DNA from: Anthopleura xanthogrammica
Taxonomy: Eukaryota; Cnidaria; Anthozoa; Actiniaria; Actiniidae
DNA length: 64,000 bases
NCBI GenBank assembly: GCA_964019055.1
Contig: OZ025209.1
Coordinates: 2,554,197-2,618,196 of the forward strand
Direction of reading: 5' to 3'
The position numbers and the translations under genes were made by a program. This document shows, piece by piece, positions 1-13,000 of the stretch. The notes below the pieces were generated by a model. The model worked only from the letters and a program-made list of their open reading frames with translations, was not told where the DNA came from and did not search any database. The first letter of the stretch is position 1, and every line of letters starts with the position of its first letter.

Positions 1-1062
1 CAAATCTCCAGTATCCTGTTGTCCTATCAATCTTCATTCCACTAACGGCAGATACCCTGCATTCTAAAGCTATATTTCAGAACACGCTGTCTCCAGGAGT
101 CCGAATCGAAAAATGATGCGAAAAGCTGTAAAAATTATTGAACGCTTTTGTGCCTCTGACTACGCAATATCGCGACACTTTGCGGAGAATTTGAAACTTA
201 AAGGAATAGAATAATCAAGTATATTTTTCAACTCCGTTGTAGCGCATAAAAATCTGTATTTCATATCTTACACTGGGATTTGTTTTCACAGAGCTGGGCG
301 TTTATCTTTCGCGAAGTAAGCCTGAATTAAGATAATGTAGGAGCCGATTATGCTATTAATTAGAAATCCATCCAAGCAAAAGATAAGACTGCATTTATCA
401 TTTTCTAGTAGTAAGATATATCCTTCACCTTTGCGCTAAGGAGTCTAATCATCTGAAAGTAATTGTAATAGAACGACAGGAATCTTTAAAGGAACGATCC
501 ACTCGATCCTAGAAGCTTTTCATTATCTTCTTTGACATACTAACGTCGCTTATACGTCTGATGGTTTGGAATGTTTTACAGAGAATGCATTTTTCGCATT
601 TGTGTGTGTTTTCCCCCCGAGGAACCTTCAAAGAAATGCTTAATTTGATACTGGAAGAGCAGCTACGTTGACTTAGAAAATGCGCACCTCTGATAACTTT
701 AGAAGTAGGGAGTCAAAATTGCAGACTGAAAACTGGCATGGAATAATTCGCGTCTTGAAGATTTCCGTAAACCTCTAGACTGAGTAACGACAATGGGCTG
801 AACTCATCTAATGAATACTCTAGCCCCAGGCTATTATTTGTAACATAAATTGTATAACTCAAAGTTCAAATGATTGTAGGAATTGATTGAAGTGAACTAA
901 CATGATTAAAGGTAACGTGTACTGATGTCTCCAAATAGACTGCACTTATAAGCTTTCAGTTCAAAAGATTACAAACCAATGAATACTGTACCTCTAGGCT
1001 CGGTACGTAAAGTAGAGGTTTTTTTGGTATAAGTGGACTTGGGAAAACGATACGGCAAATTC

Positions 1063-1117
1063 GTAGCCGTACTGTAGCCGTACTGTAGCCGTACTGTAGC
1101 CGTACTGTAGCCGTACC
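1063..1117. repeat. 11-bp tandem repeat, five units
   Basis: Five head-to-tail copies of an 11-bp unit (gtagccgtact). The first four are identical and the last changes its final base. It sits at the edge of a sequence related, in opposite orientation, to the flank of the satellite at 12.1-12.4 kb, so it is probably an internal expansion within that mobile or satellite family. Confidence 0.9.
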
Positions 1118-1290
1118 GTATCTTACCGTACCCGTAACTCACTACGCGTTGTGATTGGATGAATTACTGGAAGATAATCGGAAACCATTTCAATGTTACG
1201 GCATGTCGTACCATGTCGTACTATACGTGCTGTAAGTCAGGACCGTACGTTTCCCACTCGTACGCTCACATGACCATATCAAATGAACGT
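1118..1290. repeat. Inverted relative of the 12-kb satellite flank
   Basis: Read forward, this segment matches the reverse complement of 12130-12390. Shared pieces include the motif acggcatgtcgtac, the word tgctgtaagtcag, the phrase gtttcccactc and an upstream block around gcgttgtgattg. Similarity is clear by eye but interrupted. The two copies lie about 11 kb apart in opposite orientation. It is best read as a dispersed non-autonomous element or satellite monomer, with no coding potential seen. Confidence 0.7.
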
Positions 1291-3689
1291 CCATTAATTA
1301 TCGATTAAAATTGTTACCCCTGTCTGATGTCAATGTATTTCTTGCACAGCGAACAATGGGACGCTTTTTAACGCAAGACACCGTAGACCTTTCCACCCAT
1401 TTCCACGCGTACGGCGATCCAGGGGTCAGCAGATGGAAATGCTTTCTCGACAGGTATCTAGAGCGATACCATCTGAATGATTTTTAATAGCCATCCGACA
1501 ATATCGATATCAATATTGTATTTACGGAGTTCCATTCTTCAATATCGTGACGATGGCCTATGTTGAATCGCCTTGCAAATTTGAACAACATTCTGCTAGA
1601 TTTATAGACCCTCTTGCAGTATATTCAATGCAAATAAAAATTGAAGTACAAAACAATAGGAATATCTCTCAATTTGGAGGACAAATATGAGCCGTACGTA
1701 AGGAATTACTGCCAGGGGATCTATGTTTAACGTCTCAGGAAGATACTGATTATGTGTACATAGTGTGTTTTCCATTATTGGCTTAGTAAGTCTGGCTTTG
1801 AACCTATCGTTGCGGAAATAAAAACAGCGCAATGAATAATTAATGTTTCTTTGACGAGATATCAGAAAGTTGAGATAAGAAAATAGGTAAATTGCTTCCG
1901 ACTTGTAAAATTTGTAAAATTGAGTTTGTAGATCAATAAAGATAGGAGTGTAAAGTAATCGAAAAAGCACTGCTAGCTTGATTGGATAGACAGTTTTTGC
2001 TTCGAATAGAGAAACCTCTATCTCATCTGGCTTGAATTTGTTAAACATACATTTTTAGACATGCACAAATCCAAGGTATTTAACCTTCTGGCAAACTGAT
2101 GAATTTTTCGTTACAAAATAACAGTTTTTGCTTTTATAATACCATTGCTCTGTAACACTAAGGAATCGTCTACAAAAGCACACAAAATTACCGTAGCATT
2201 CACACCGTTCTACGGAGGCTTCAATATGGCTCCAACATGGGTGGGAATCCTTATCAGTTAATTGCCATGAAAAATTCTAACTTTGAAAGCAATTCTTTAT
2301 CATGGCAATGAGATAATTTTACACGCGGTTTCGTATTTTCCAGATTTAGAAATTATCACCTTTGGTAGCTGATATCCAGGAAGAGATAAAACCAAAAAGA
2401 AAAAACACATGTCCTTTTGAATTACGAATGATAAGAACTGAAAGCTTATAGATTTCACGAATGGAACGTTTTTTTAGGATTTCAAACTGCAATGGGCCTT
2501 GCCGAATGTGTCTGTTTTTTGCCTACAACTGAATACGATAAGCAAGCAAGCAAGCAAGCAATGTATAGCACTGTATTGGCTTCCAACAGCTGCGGGCGTT
2601 TCTCATCCAATCACACTCAAGCTGAATACCTACCGACTTGACTGAACAGATCTAAACCAATCACATTACGAGAACTGAAGACAAAACCATCTGATGTTGG
2701 TGGTTCAACTCTTAAAAGGTTTCCAATCGGTCTGAGCCACTCAAATCCCGGGAAAAAAACCGACGGACAACAGTTCGTGACAATCTTTGGAAGCCATTTA
2801 TCAATTGCGCAACTATGTATTCACGCTATGCGTTCCAATGAAGTCTGTTCTGAATTATTTGTTCTCTTGTGGAGGTCTTGAAATATAACTCCTACCATAT
2901 GGAGCAAATTTTAACATAAATTTCACATCAGTTGAATCAGTTGAATCTATCAGTTGAATCTATCAGTTGAATTATTGTCCCAACAAACTCGCCCCGTTTT
3001 ATAATGCACTGTCCTGTAGCATTTCCTTCCGACCAAGGTTTCCACAAATGCCAAGGTCTTTAGCTTACGGCAGAATTGTGAAACAGGTACCCCGGCACAT
3101 ATCAGAGGAAAGTAACTTGGGAATCTAATCTAACGTGATTAAAAAGACATTTTGAATATTCAAAACATTTGTTGCCAGTGTTGAAAATTTTTTCGGGCTT
3201 AAGTTTGATATTTTTTTAGACCGAGCAGGAAACATCTTCATCAAGTTTTTTTTTAAATCTTTAGATCATAAATAATTTCTTTTATCATACACTCAGATTT
3301 CTTTCCGAATGGTACCGTTTAGAAATACAGGGTAAGATATCTTATTCAAGCGAGATTTCTTGCATTTGAGAAGTTAGAAAGGGAGAACATTTAATATTTC
3401 AGTCCAAAGTACAAATATCTTGCACCGAAGTATGGTTCAGTCACTTTGAGGGGAAAAAATTCACAATGTGTCACTCGAGAAGTGATTGTATTGATCTACT
3501 TCTCTACTTACATATTACATACTCATATATTTATTTATTGACTGATATATCCATTTATTTATATATTTTCTTATCATTCTACTATATATTTATCCATTTA
3601 TTCGTATATTTGTAGCTTTGCTCGTCTATTTGTTGTCATTTTAGGGAGTTTTTACATAGGGATAACCTCTTAAGGCTTCCTTTCTAGAT

Positions 3690-3812
3690 GCCCTTTTTTT
3701 AAAGTTATTTTTGTAGTGTTTCGCCTGCTCTATTCAGCTTTTATATTTTGTATATGTATCTACTTAGTTGCATCTGGAATAAATCTTTATTGTATTGTAT
3801 TGTATTGCATTG
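3690..3812 (+). mobile_element. Possible LINE 3' end with TTGTA tail
   Basis: AT-rich sequence with aataaa at about 3778 runs straight into a short pentanucleotide tail (ttgta, about four units near 3790-3808). A simple-repeat tail after a polyadenylation-like hexamer is typical of truncated non-LTR retrotransposons. No reverse transcriptase frame is attached, so this is only a suggestion. Confidence 0.3.
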
Positions 3813-4509
3813 TGAAGCGCCTCAAAGCTAAGAAGAATCTCGGCATGTGTGTGTAAAGTATACCCTTATATCTTGTTAAATAGTTTGTACCTGCAGGGGC
3901 TAAACAGTAGAATAACAAGCTGCCCGCTGCGGTTTTAATAAATAACATTACCAATTTTCACCCTGTGAATAAGCTATGGACCAAAGGAGTCTGACAAGTT
4001 GGGAGAAAAAAAATAATTATCCTTGTAGTGCTTGGACTAAATACAGTAAGTGTTCTAATACTGCTCAAGATGCGATCTGCTGACCAAGAGCTTACAGATT
4101 TATTGTACTTTGTATTCAGTTGGTTGCGCTCAATCGTGAACGTTCGAATTCTGTATTTACTGAGTTGCTGTTCTTCTGAACGTAAAAAATATTATAGAAT
4201 TAGAAACTGAACACTTGTAAACATTTGCTGTTGTCCTTAATTAGAAACACTTGATGAAACCATGTGGTTAAGACGCAGCGCTAGGAGAAATAACATGCGC
4301 AATAGAAATGCGCAGAAGATAATTCTGTTCAATCATCTGCTCAACTTTTGAAAGATTCATTGAAATACCTTGGATTTGTGCGCGCGTTTGTTCAAATCTA
4401 AAATCTAATGCGTTAGTTCCTTTCTTCTTTCGCTGGAATTTTGATAATCATGTCGCATAAGACTAAGATCTCTGGTTCCCCGCATGTCGTGGCTTACTCT
4501 CTAAAGACG

Positions 4510-4671
4510 CAGACACATGTTGTAACATTGCGCGCAATATTGCAGCCAATGCTGCTGAAGTATGATCGTTTCCTACTTCAGCAACATTGCGTGCAACAAA
4601 TTGCGTCGTGTGACATGGCTCGTAACATCGATTGCCTGCAGCATTGCGCGCAATGTTGCACCGTGTGTCCG
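4510..4671. mobile_element. Palindromic MITE, TTGCA family (copy A)
   Basis: The left arm starts agacacatg and the right arm ends ccgtgtgtcc. Between them, both arms carry the motif cattgcgcgcaat and the block gcaggcaat / attgcctgc in inverted orientation. A second copy with the same arms is at 38675-38821, and a longer relative is at 63051-63331. There is no coding capacity. A hairpin-type non-autonomous DNA transposon is the likely identity. Confidence 0.75.
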
Positions 4672-6929
4672 TAACTTAAGTACTAATCATGGAACAACTA
4701 TCTGATTAAGTATTATATGTTCTGCCTGCCGCATGTCTCATCAATCATGATCAATATTCATCCCCATCTGAGCCCCTACAGACTTATTGTTATGAGGTAT
4801 TGTATACATGTCCCCCCCGCTATCATACTCAGGAATCAGACAGTTTTCTACCGAACTTTGAGAGACTCCTTAGAGCATAAAATAAGTAGATTACATAACA
4901 TAATGGTTAGAGCTTATACCATGGAATCTTAATATGATAATTACACCTCTAAGTCAATATTGATCTTGATACTTTAGCGTTAAGTTTGTTTTTCAAGAGG
5001 ATTTTGAAAAGTGTTCTCGTAGGCCACGAAGAGGGGCCATGCACTGTGCCGGCACTCGTGATTCAAGATGTTTTCCGTATCATGCTTATCCAAGTTTGTC
5101 ATTGTATTAATATCGTGAAGTCCATTACTGATTTATATGTATGTTCGCGCACGAAAGAGAATCAAAACTATCGTGATATATAATCTTCTCGAATTGGTAA
5201 CATTCACATTCTTTAAAGAGGAAATAAGAAAGATGAGAAGCGTAGTATAGACCCTGGTTCTGTTAAAGCAATCAGTGTCTTCTATAATCGAAAACAACTC
5301 CTAACAATGCGTTAACTCTCAAATCCTCTTCTTCCTAACTGTATAACTAGACACAGATCGTTCTCCGCATTATGATTGACCCAGATTTCTGATATTATAC
5401 CGCTTGGCGCGCTCTTATTGTATTTCGTTGTTCAATTCAGCTGTGTTACTGTTCTATCATAACACAACTATAATATCTATTTTAAAACAAACGAGTATTA
5501 TTTTCAAAACCTTTACATTTTTAGATGCTAACAACATCGCCTATTTTCACTGACGTCATAAAATTTTTCCAGAAAGTTCGATTCAAAATCCACAGCAAAT
5601 TTTAGCCGATTTTTTCGTCACCATGGGAGGCCGAAGTCAGACGACGTTATTTTCATACCTAGCCTTTTTTGTTCACTACTAAAAGTCTTTTCGATTAAGT
5701 TACTTTTAGTAACCCTTCCACTAATGGACAATAAGAGACTTAGAACATCTTCATCGAAGTGCGTAGGAACAAAGAAATGAATTCGTGAACGATAACCTTT
5801 TTTGTGCGTAGAACAACAGATTGTTGTACGCTTTTAAGGAACAGGGTGAAATAGATTATTTATAACATTCACTTTTAAAAGCACCTTGCTGAGAAAGTCA
5901 TTTCTAAATTGACCTATATATGAACAGCAAAGAAATACTTTGAATTTCGCGAAGGTTTGAAAAGAAAAATATCACTGAACGAAGATAAAGAAATCTTGGA
6001 CGAAAAGTGCTGCTAGATTGGTTTCTTTTGCATGATCTGATTCTACAGGTTATTTTCAACTGAAATTTGAAGCTTTTTTGTCAGGAGAGAGGCAACTGGT
6101 AGCCTCGCTTGTTAATTTTTTTTATAAAGTGTATCAAGACAGCAGCCCCTAGTAATACTTTTGTACGTTCGGAACTGAGTGACGAATTTGTCATATTGTC
6201 AAGAGTATTGCTGCTAACCGATCAAGCGGTCATTTCTTTTCACTTCTGTTCCTTTAAAGAAGGAGCTTGTTCACGACTTCTGACTTATCGAGTGCTTTAT
6301 TTTTAACTAAAGCTCCGAGGTTAAGGATGAGCACAATCGTTTCTTGATCTGTGAGCTGATTTTGGTCCTTACGAAAAACACGTGCCACGGACGATTGATC
6401 TGTTATTCAATAAGACATATATGTTTTTAGTACAATGATATGTGGGCGCTGTGTTGGGTCTTCGGGAACAGAAAAGAAAGGCAGTGCTCTAAATGTAATG
6501 GGGTAGTTTTGTGCTGGATGTAATGAAACGCGCGCGCGAGGCACACTTGGAGCCCTTAAACTAAACCGCAAATCAGGACTTCATTTTCATGGTAAAAAAA
6601 AAAAAAACCTGGGAGAACTTGTTTTTTTTTTGGTTAACTCGCAGCTTTACATGGATCACACCAACAAGTTGCGCAGAACAAGTTACTAACATAACAAACT
6701 AAGATATCTGATACTAAAATCTAGAAAAATATTCCTTAATTAGGCTGTATATATGTACGTATATAGAGCGAACAGCTTCACAGGATGAATTCCATGTTCG
6801 ATTATTCATGGAATTTGATAACAAACTGTCTAATTGTGACCCTGACTTAAGTTGGTCGTGGCTCTTGAACTAGGATTCAGTGGGTTGGCTTACATACCAG
6901 CAGAGTGCATTACTAAATAGTACCCGCCT

Positions 6930-6936
6930 TATAAAG
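6930..6936 (+). promoter_or_regulatory. TATA-like box upstream of the ShKT gene
   Basis: A tataaag motif lies 113 bp upstream of the chosen start at 7049. A start site about 25-30 bp downstream would give a 5' leader of roughly 85-90 bases. It would leave the in-frame upstream ATG at 6965 at or next to the cap, which favours initiation at 7049. The motif alone is weak evidence in AT-rich DNA. Confidence 0.4.
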
Positions 6937-7048
6937 GTACTTATTGTAACCCTACTCTCTCATAATGAACCAGTCTTCGTTGATGTTACAACAGCGAAAC
7001 AGTGTCTCAAACAAACCCAAAAACTTTCATTCAACAAAGTGTTCAAGG

Positions 7049-10000
7049 ATGTCTGCAATCAAGCTGATTTTCGTTTGTGTAGCGTTTCTGGTTTTCGCGA
7101 CAGCCATAACAGTTACGGGAGGTAAGTTTGTACAAAATATTTATTTTTTGGATATTTAAGCCTGTCAGGAAAATCCATAGGTAAGCGAAGGCTTCATCAC
7201 CAGCAAAGTAGGAAAAATTGTCTTTTTCAAAGGATTTTGGAGATTTTTGGTGATGGAGATTTTTAGTGAATAAATGTTTCCCTAGAGGCGGTCGTGAATA
7301 ACATGTTTTTCTGCGACACGTATATTTATTGGAGTTTAGTGTCAAATGATTTAATCGACAAGCTAATCCGCAAGGAATTTAGATCTAGAATAAGATGTTT
7401 TTTTAATATTCAAAGAAAATGGTTTCGATAACAAAATGCGCAAACGCTTAAAAGCGCGCTGCAAGACGCGCAGAATTCTTGTAAGGTCTGTGTTAGGGCG
7501 GCGAGAGTGTAGTGCGATATTTCCAGGGTCTTGGGGCAGAGAGGGTACTTTGCGTGAGACATAATATCCTCACATAAAAAAATACCTCTTTCCGGAAAAA
7601 CCGATTCACAAAATCATCCCCTTTGCATCTGGTGCCAGACGTACAAAATCTTTAACCCGCTTCAGGGACAAAACCCGAGCTTACAAGATAGCCAGGTAGA
7701 CTACTTAAAGACTTATGACGCAAAAGAACGCAACTTTGATTTAAAATCAGAGAGTATGTGGATTGGAACTCGCGATCTCGACTCCAGTGATCATCTTCAT
7801 GGACAGTCGATAAAGTAATGTAAAAAATGTCCCATGTCTCTACGCATGTCAACTAAGAAATGGTCTCAGAAACTGAGCATACATTCTTTTATCTACCATA
7901 AAGAATTTTCTGTATTTGGAGAGCCAATGATACTATCACTAAATAAATATTTGTAGGAGGAAAACGGTAGTTCAAATTACAATAGAAGTGTTTTAAAAGA
8001 ATGAGTCAACTAGCCCCTTAAGTCAACAAGTTGACGCGAAAACAATGGAAGATGCTTAATGTCACCGCCCATTGCGTCATTTTTTCACAATCTAATAAGT
8101 AATACCATGAATCCTTCTGCATCTAGAACAAATAGCCTGTAAAGCGGACTAGATTTGGTACTTTAAAGTTAAATTCAATGCCAAGACCTCGTCATTAAAA
8201 GAATATTTCATTCGACGCATTAAAATCGGTACATGTTCGAGAGCGCCGACGACTAGTTTCGTAATTGGAATATCTTTCTTATTTTAACCTGAAATCTAAA
8301 GTTAACAAAGAAATACGTAATAAGCAACTTCCTAGTCTTAGTTACAAGGAATTCGTCAAATTTGTTTTCTATATCACAAGAGAAATATCAATAAATGATA
8401 CAATCGATAATTGCGCATGCGGTCAAATTTTTGTAGATTGCCGCTCGCGCAAGCATGAGCAAACTAGTTTGTTCTAGTTGTAAAGAAAAGACGTGGAAGA
8501 AGCAATGAACAGCCTCTGCAAGACAACTGCGTGCTCTGTGTCGAGCGTTTCATACCAGAAAAAAATCCAAGCAAAAGTCACGATAATCTTAGATTTCCCG
8601 TAGATTGCGCGCGCGCCAAGATTTCATTGATCTATAGCTTTTTCCAGTTTTCTTAGAAAGAAAGAACAGAGATTTAAAAACTGTGTTGGATTGCTCTCGA
8701 TGTTGGCGGAATGCATACTCTGGCACGTTTAAAGTCATCTCGATCAGTGGTGGTTTCCTGCTGTTTCATACCGATGTGACTGCTTTTTCAGACGAGCAGT
8801 GGCACGTGCAATCAACCAGCTTCTCCCTTTTCTAGCATGCACGGTTGACCGATACGAATAGTGAATTAAGGAATCTTATGAAAATGTTGTATATACGAAA
8901 CGAATGATTATCTTGTATCTATTTCATCGTGATAAAATGTTAGTCTAATTCGACTGCAAGAAACTGCTTTTTTTAACGAACAAGAAATTTGTGTTTCATC
9001 GACGTTCTGGATAAAATTCGTTCAAGAATTCGAGTCTTTGGCTCATCTTTAGACAAAAGTTTTTTACGAGGTTTCTTGAGCGTGGAATCCTTAAAGACTT
9101 CACCGCGATAAGACGAAGACAAACCGTGGAGTTAATGAAGTCTTTATCACCGGGTAGAAGTGCCATGATGACCACTAGACTCTCATTTGCCTACTTGTCT
9201 TGAGTTAATTAACTGTAATTAGAGAGTCTATTTTATCTATAACTTCCTTTACAGGACAGCACACTTAATATGATCAGTTGTTTTTATCTGGTTGGACGTT
9301 TATTTCATTAACTATTAAAACAAAAACAGGCCAAAATTAGTGAGACGTTGATGTCTTATTTGCGTCGGTGTTGTTTCATGTTCCCCCACATCTCGATAGT
9401 AAACTATGCATGCATGGCAACGGACGGATGGAAGAATGAATGGATGGACGGGCGGATGGATGGATGGATGGATGGATGGATGGATGGACAGGCGGATGGA
9501 TGGATGGATGGATGGATGGATGGATGGATGGATGGATGGATGGATGGATGGATGGATGGATGGATGGTGGATGGATGGTGGATGAATGGATGGATGGAAG
9601 AATAAATGCATGGACGGACTAACGGACACCAGATAGATGAATGGACGGAAATATCGGTGGACGGATACATAGATTGATTGATGGACGGACGGATGGATAC
9701 ATGGATACATGGATGGACGGGAAGAACGATGGATGAACACACGCAGTAGTGTAAATACATGAAGTAGTGTAAATGCTGTTCTTCTTGTCATGCAATTCAT
9801 TAAAATTTCTGCTCTTAATTCACCACTTTGTCAACACCACTGCAGGCCACAAACCCATCAGTATCAAACAACATAACTGCGCGTGAAAAAAAAACACATA
9901 AAACAAACAATTTGAGACGCCCTGGTCGCTATTCGGTGAAACGAGAATCTGCTCGCAGCAGAGTAATATTCGTCTCTTTCTCTCATCACATTCTCTGATA

Positions 10001-13000
10001 TCAATCTGAAGACGTGTTGAGTAAAGCGTTTCAAAATAATTGCTAAACAGGATCTGTTTGTCCACCATCAAACTATAGTCTGGTATTGCCGTAGGCTCGG
10101 CTTCGCACCTCAAAATCTTTATCGTCTTCAGTTCATTATTAGCAACACGACCCACAATAGCGAACTTCAGATTCGACTACTAGTACGAACAGGAGTTTGG
10201 AAATTGTTCCAGTGCGCGTGCTTAACACTAAATTGTATTCGATCTCCGATTTTTTTACAATCTAAAGTTTCAATCAACGTCCTCCAGCACAACTACGAAA
10301 TGATAGTGACAAACTTTGAGTGTTCAAAACTCGTACTCAAATCTGAAGTTCACTAATATTGGTTTTATAACATATTAAATAGCAAAAAACGTAGAAAAAT
10401 TAGGAACATTAGGAATGTACTGTATTAGAAATGCATTAGAAAACATTAGGAATGTACTAGCAAGATTTTCCCAGCTGCCTCAAAACACTTATCATACGAT
10501 ACAATCCAGGAACAGTTGGATTATGGCATCCTGTAGGAACAAGAATTCGTTTTATCTTTGTACAGGACTTTGGAATAGACTACCCCGTGGCTTAACGCAC
10601 ATCGGCAGGAAGATCTATGTTTTAAATTCACAGTTGATGCAAACTGACATGTTTCTATGAATCGAGAAGGGTCAGTTTTCTGGACAAGTCTGCTCGGAAG
10701 TCATAAGAACAGGATAATTAGAAATGCGCTGTGAGCGCTGCATATTTAAACGTATTCACAACGGGTATACAGTAATAGTTTCTCGATCATTAAATATTTC
10801 TCAGTCCAGAAACTAAAAGTGGAGATTAATAATTAGGAGTTGCAATACAATAGAGTGTGGTAGGAAATAGATAAAAACTGGACCAAATTCATTTCATGTC
10901 AGCCCAGACACCATTGCGGTGTTAAAAAAGAGAGCAAAACAATTCCAATACGTACCGAGGAAAGCACCAAACGAACTTACTCAGTCCCTCGTTTGCAATG
11001 CTACAATTAGCCTCCTTAAAATCGAACCAATTGCCAGAATGAGAGCGCGCTCTCTGGCGAGCTTCCATTCAGTTTCTAGTCCGGGATCAAAATTTCAGAA
11101 ATTCAGCGTAAATTTTTTAGTCTTTTTTTTCTTCAGAATTCTTTAGCATAACATATTTCAGTTTAATCTTGTGAAAAAAAGCTTTCTCGAACGTTAAAAA
11201 ACTTGTAAAAGTTTCGTGAAGAACACTGTTAGTATGAAGTACTACTGAATAGAATTCGATTTAAGATACACGAAGACGTATATTCAGCTTATAAAAGGCA
11301 GAAACTGCGCTCTCAACTGACCTTCCAGATTGTACTTTTACTCTATTTGCGCAATTCTATCGGAAGCTAATTTCAACTCGAATGTTGATCCAGTCATCAA
11401 ATTATTATTAATACTGCCCTCTGTTAGATTGATTGAGTGTCCTGGTAAGCCAAAGGTATTTCCAGCATGGTCAGTTGCAAAGGCGTTGATTAGATAGAAC
11501 ACGGTAGCGTGGGCGATAGATTGCGAGTGGTTTGCGAGAACATTCAAATGTGCAATATAATAGAATTCTGACTTGCTCGTGAGAGCTTGGTTGGATGGTG
11601 CGTCATTTAGGATGCAGCCGTGAAGATTATATAATAAATACACAGACTATTTTATAAGTAGAGACTATTTACAGCATTACTCTGCATTATGAATGGTTTT
11701 CGTATGAGTACACGCGGTACGACATGCCGTAACATTGAAATGGCTTTCCATATGAATGGTTTTCGTATGAGTACACGGTACGACATGCCGCGACATTGAA
11801 ATGGCTTCCCATATGAATGGTTTTCGTATGAGTACACGGTACGACATGCCGTAACATTGAAATGGCTTTCCATATGAATGGTTTTCGTATGAGTACACGG
11901 TACGACATGCCGCGACATTGAAATGGCTTCCCATAGGAATGGTTATCGTATGAGTACACGGTACGACATGCCGCGACATTGAAATGGCTTCCCATAAGAA
12001 TGGTTTTCGCATGAGTACACGGTACGACATGCCGTAACATTGAAATGGCTTCCCATAGGAATGGTTATCGTATGAGTACACGGTACGACATGCCGCGACA
12101 TTGAAATGGCTTCCCATAAGAATGGTTATCGTATGAGTGGGAAACATACGGTACTGACTTACAGCACAAACAAGGCACAGCATACCGTAACAATGAAATG
12201 GCTTCCATATAAGAATGGTTAATGTATGACTGGGGAGCATATAATACGGACTTACAGTACATCTAGTACGACATGCCGTAACATTTAAGATGCCTTCCCA
12301 ATGTCTTCCAATATTTTATTCAATCACAACGCGAAGTTACGGGTAAGATACTGGTACGGCTACAGTACAAGACTACAATTTTTTTCCAAAAATTGATGTA
12401 GAAAGCAGAAGCTGGTTCTACTACGAATTTGCAGTATTCTTTCAGTTCCGCTAACACGAAAACCTCTCTAAATCAACTAAGATGCATAGGTTTTTGGGTT
12501 TGTTTGATTTTGGCTGTGGTTTGCTTTGATTCCCTAGCAAGCATTTTCTTGCCAAGCTTTTTCTTTCCTTGCTTTTGTGTCGATAATCCAGCTCAATTAA
12601 CAAGTTTAATTGATTTATTAAGGGATGTATCATCATGAGTTCGTGAGGTGAGCTTTTTAATCACATAATAAGAAGGATAATAAATCCAGTATTAACTGAC
12701 CGTCAAAGCCTGGACAAGGTCATCAAACTCGAAACTTCCGAAAACTTTTTTCATGATACGTTATAAAAGCATGTATATTATACAAACATTTGGCACGCAC
12801 TGTATTTTCGTGTACTTTCGGAGTGCGCGAAGAAAAAAAATTTTTTTCAAATTCCTAATTTGCGCAAAAAACAGTTACTGTCTTCTTCTTCTACACAGCC
12901 ATTTTGAATGATCTTATAGTGCTTTCGGTGTGCGCGGAGAAAAAAAACTTTTCAAATTCTTAAGTTGCGCAAAAACAGTTACTGTCTTCTTCTTCTACAC

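Larger units (their letters stand above)
1..6929. other. Intergenic, repeat-bearing, no gene recognised
   Basis: I see no convincing exon here. The longest open frame (minus strand, 1602-2048, 148 codons) has no recognisable domain, and its composition follows the AT-rich background. The stretch holds an 11-bp tandem repeat near 1063, a diverged copy of the 61-bp satellite family near 1170-1290, a short AAGC run at about 2540-2561, a LINE-tail-like end near 3700-3810 and a palindromic element at 4510-4671. Those are listed separately where they can be bounded. Confidence 0.6.

Noticed and set aside
1602..2048. 148-codon minus-strand open frame
   Set aside because: No domain, no signal or repeat pattern, amino-acid composition of AT-rich background, and no flanking splice sites or partner exons.
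6965..7048. Upstream in-frame ATG as the start of the ShKT gene
   Set aside because: It would put 28 polar residues ahead of the signal peptide and lies very close to the expected cap site.
9315..9800. 161-codon Ser/Ile/His/Pro protein and its plus-strand Trp/Met/Asp/Gly counterpart
   Set aside because: Both are translations of the GGAT microsatellite, which cannot contain a stop in any of its open frames.
11686..12135. CRISPR-like array
   Set aside because: Units are contiguous, with no unique spacers between repeats, and the DNA is clearly eukaryotic.
11652..12262. 187-codon repetitive protein on the minus strand
   Set aside because: It is the 61-bp satellite read in rotating frames; overlapping frames in all three phases are equally open.
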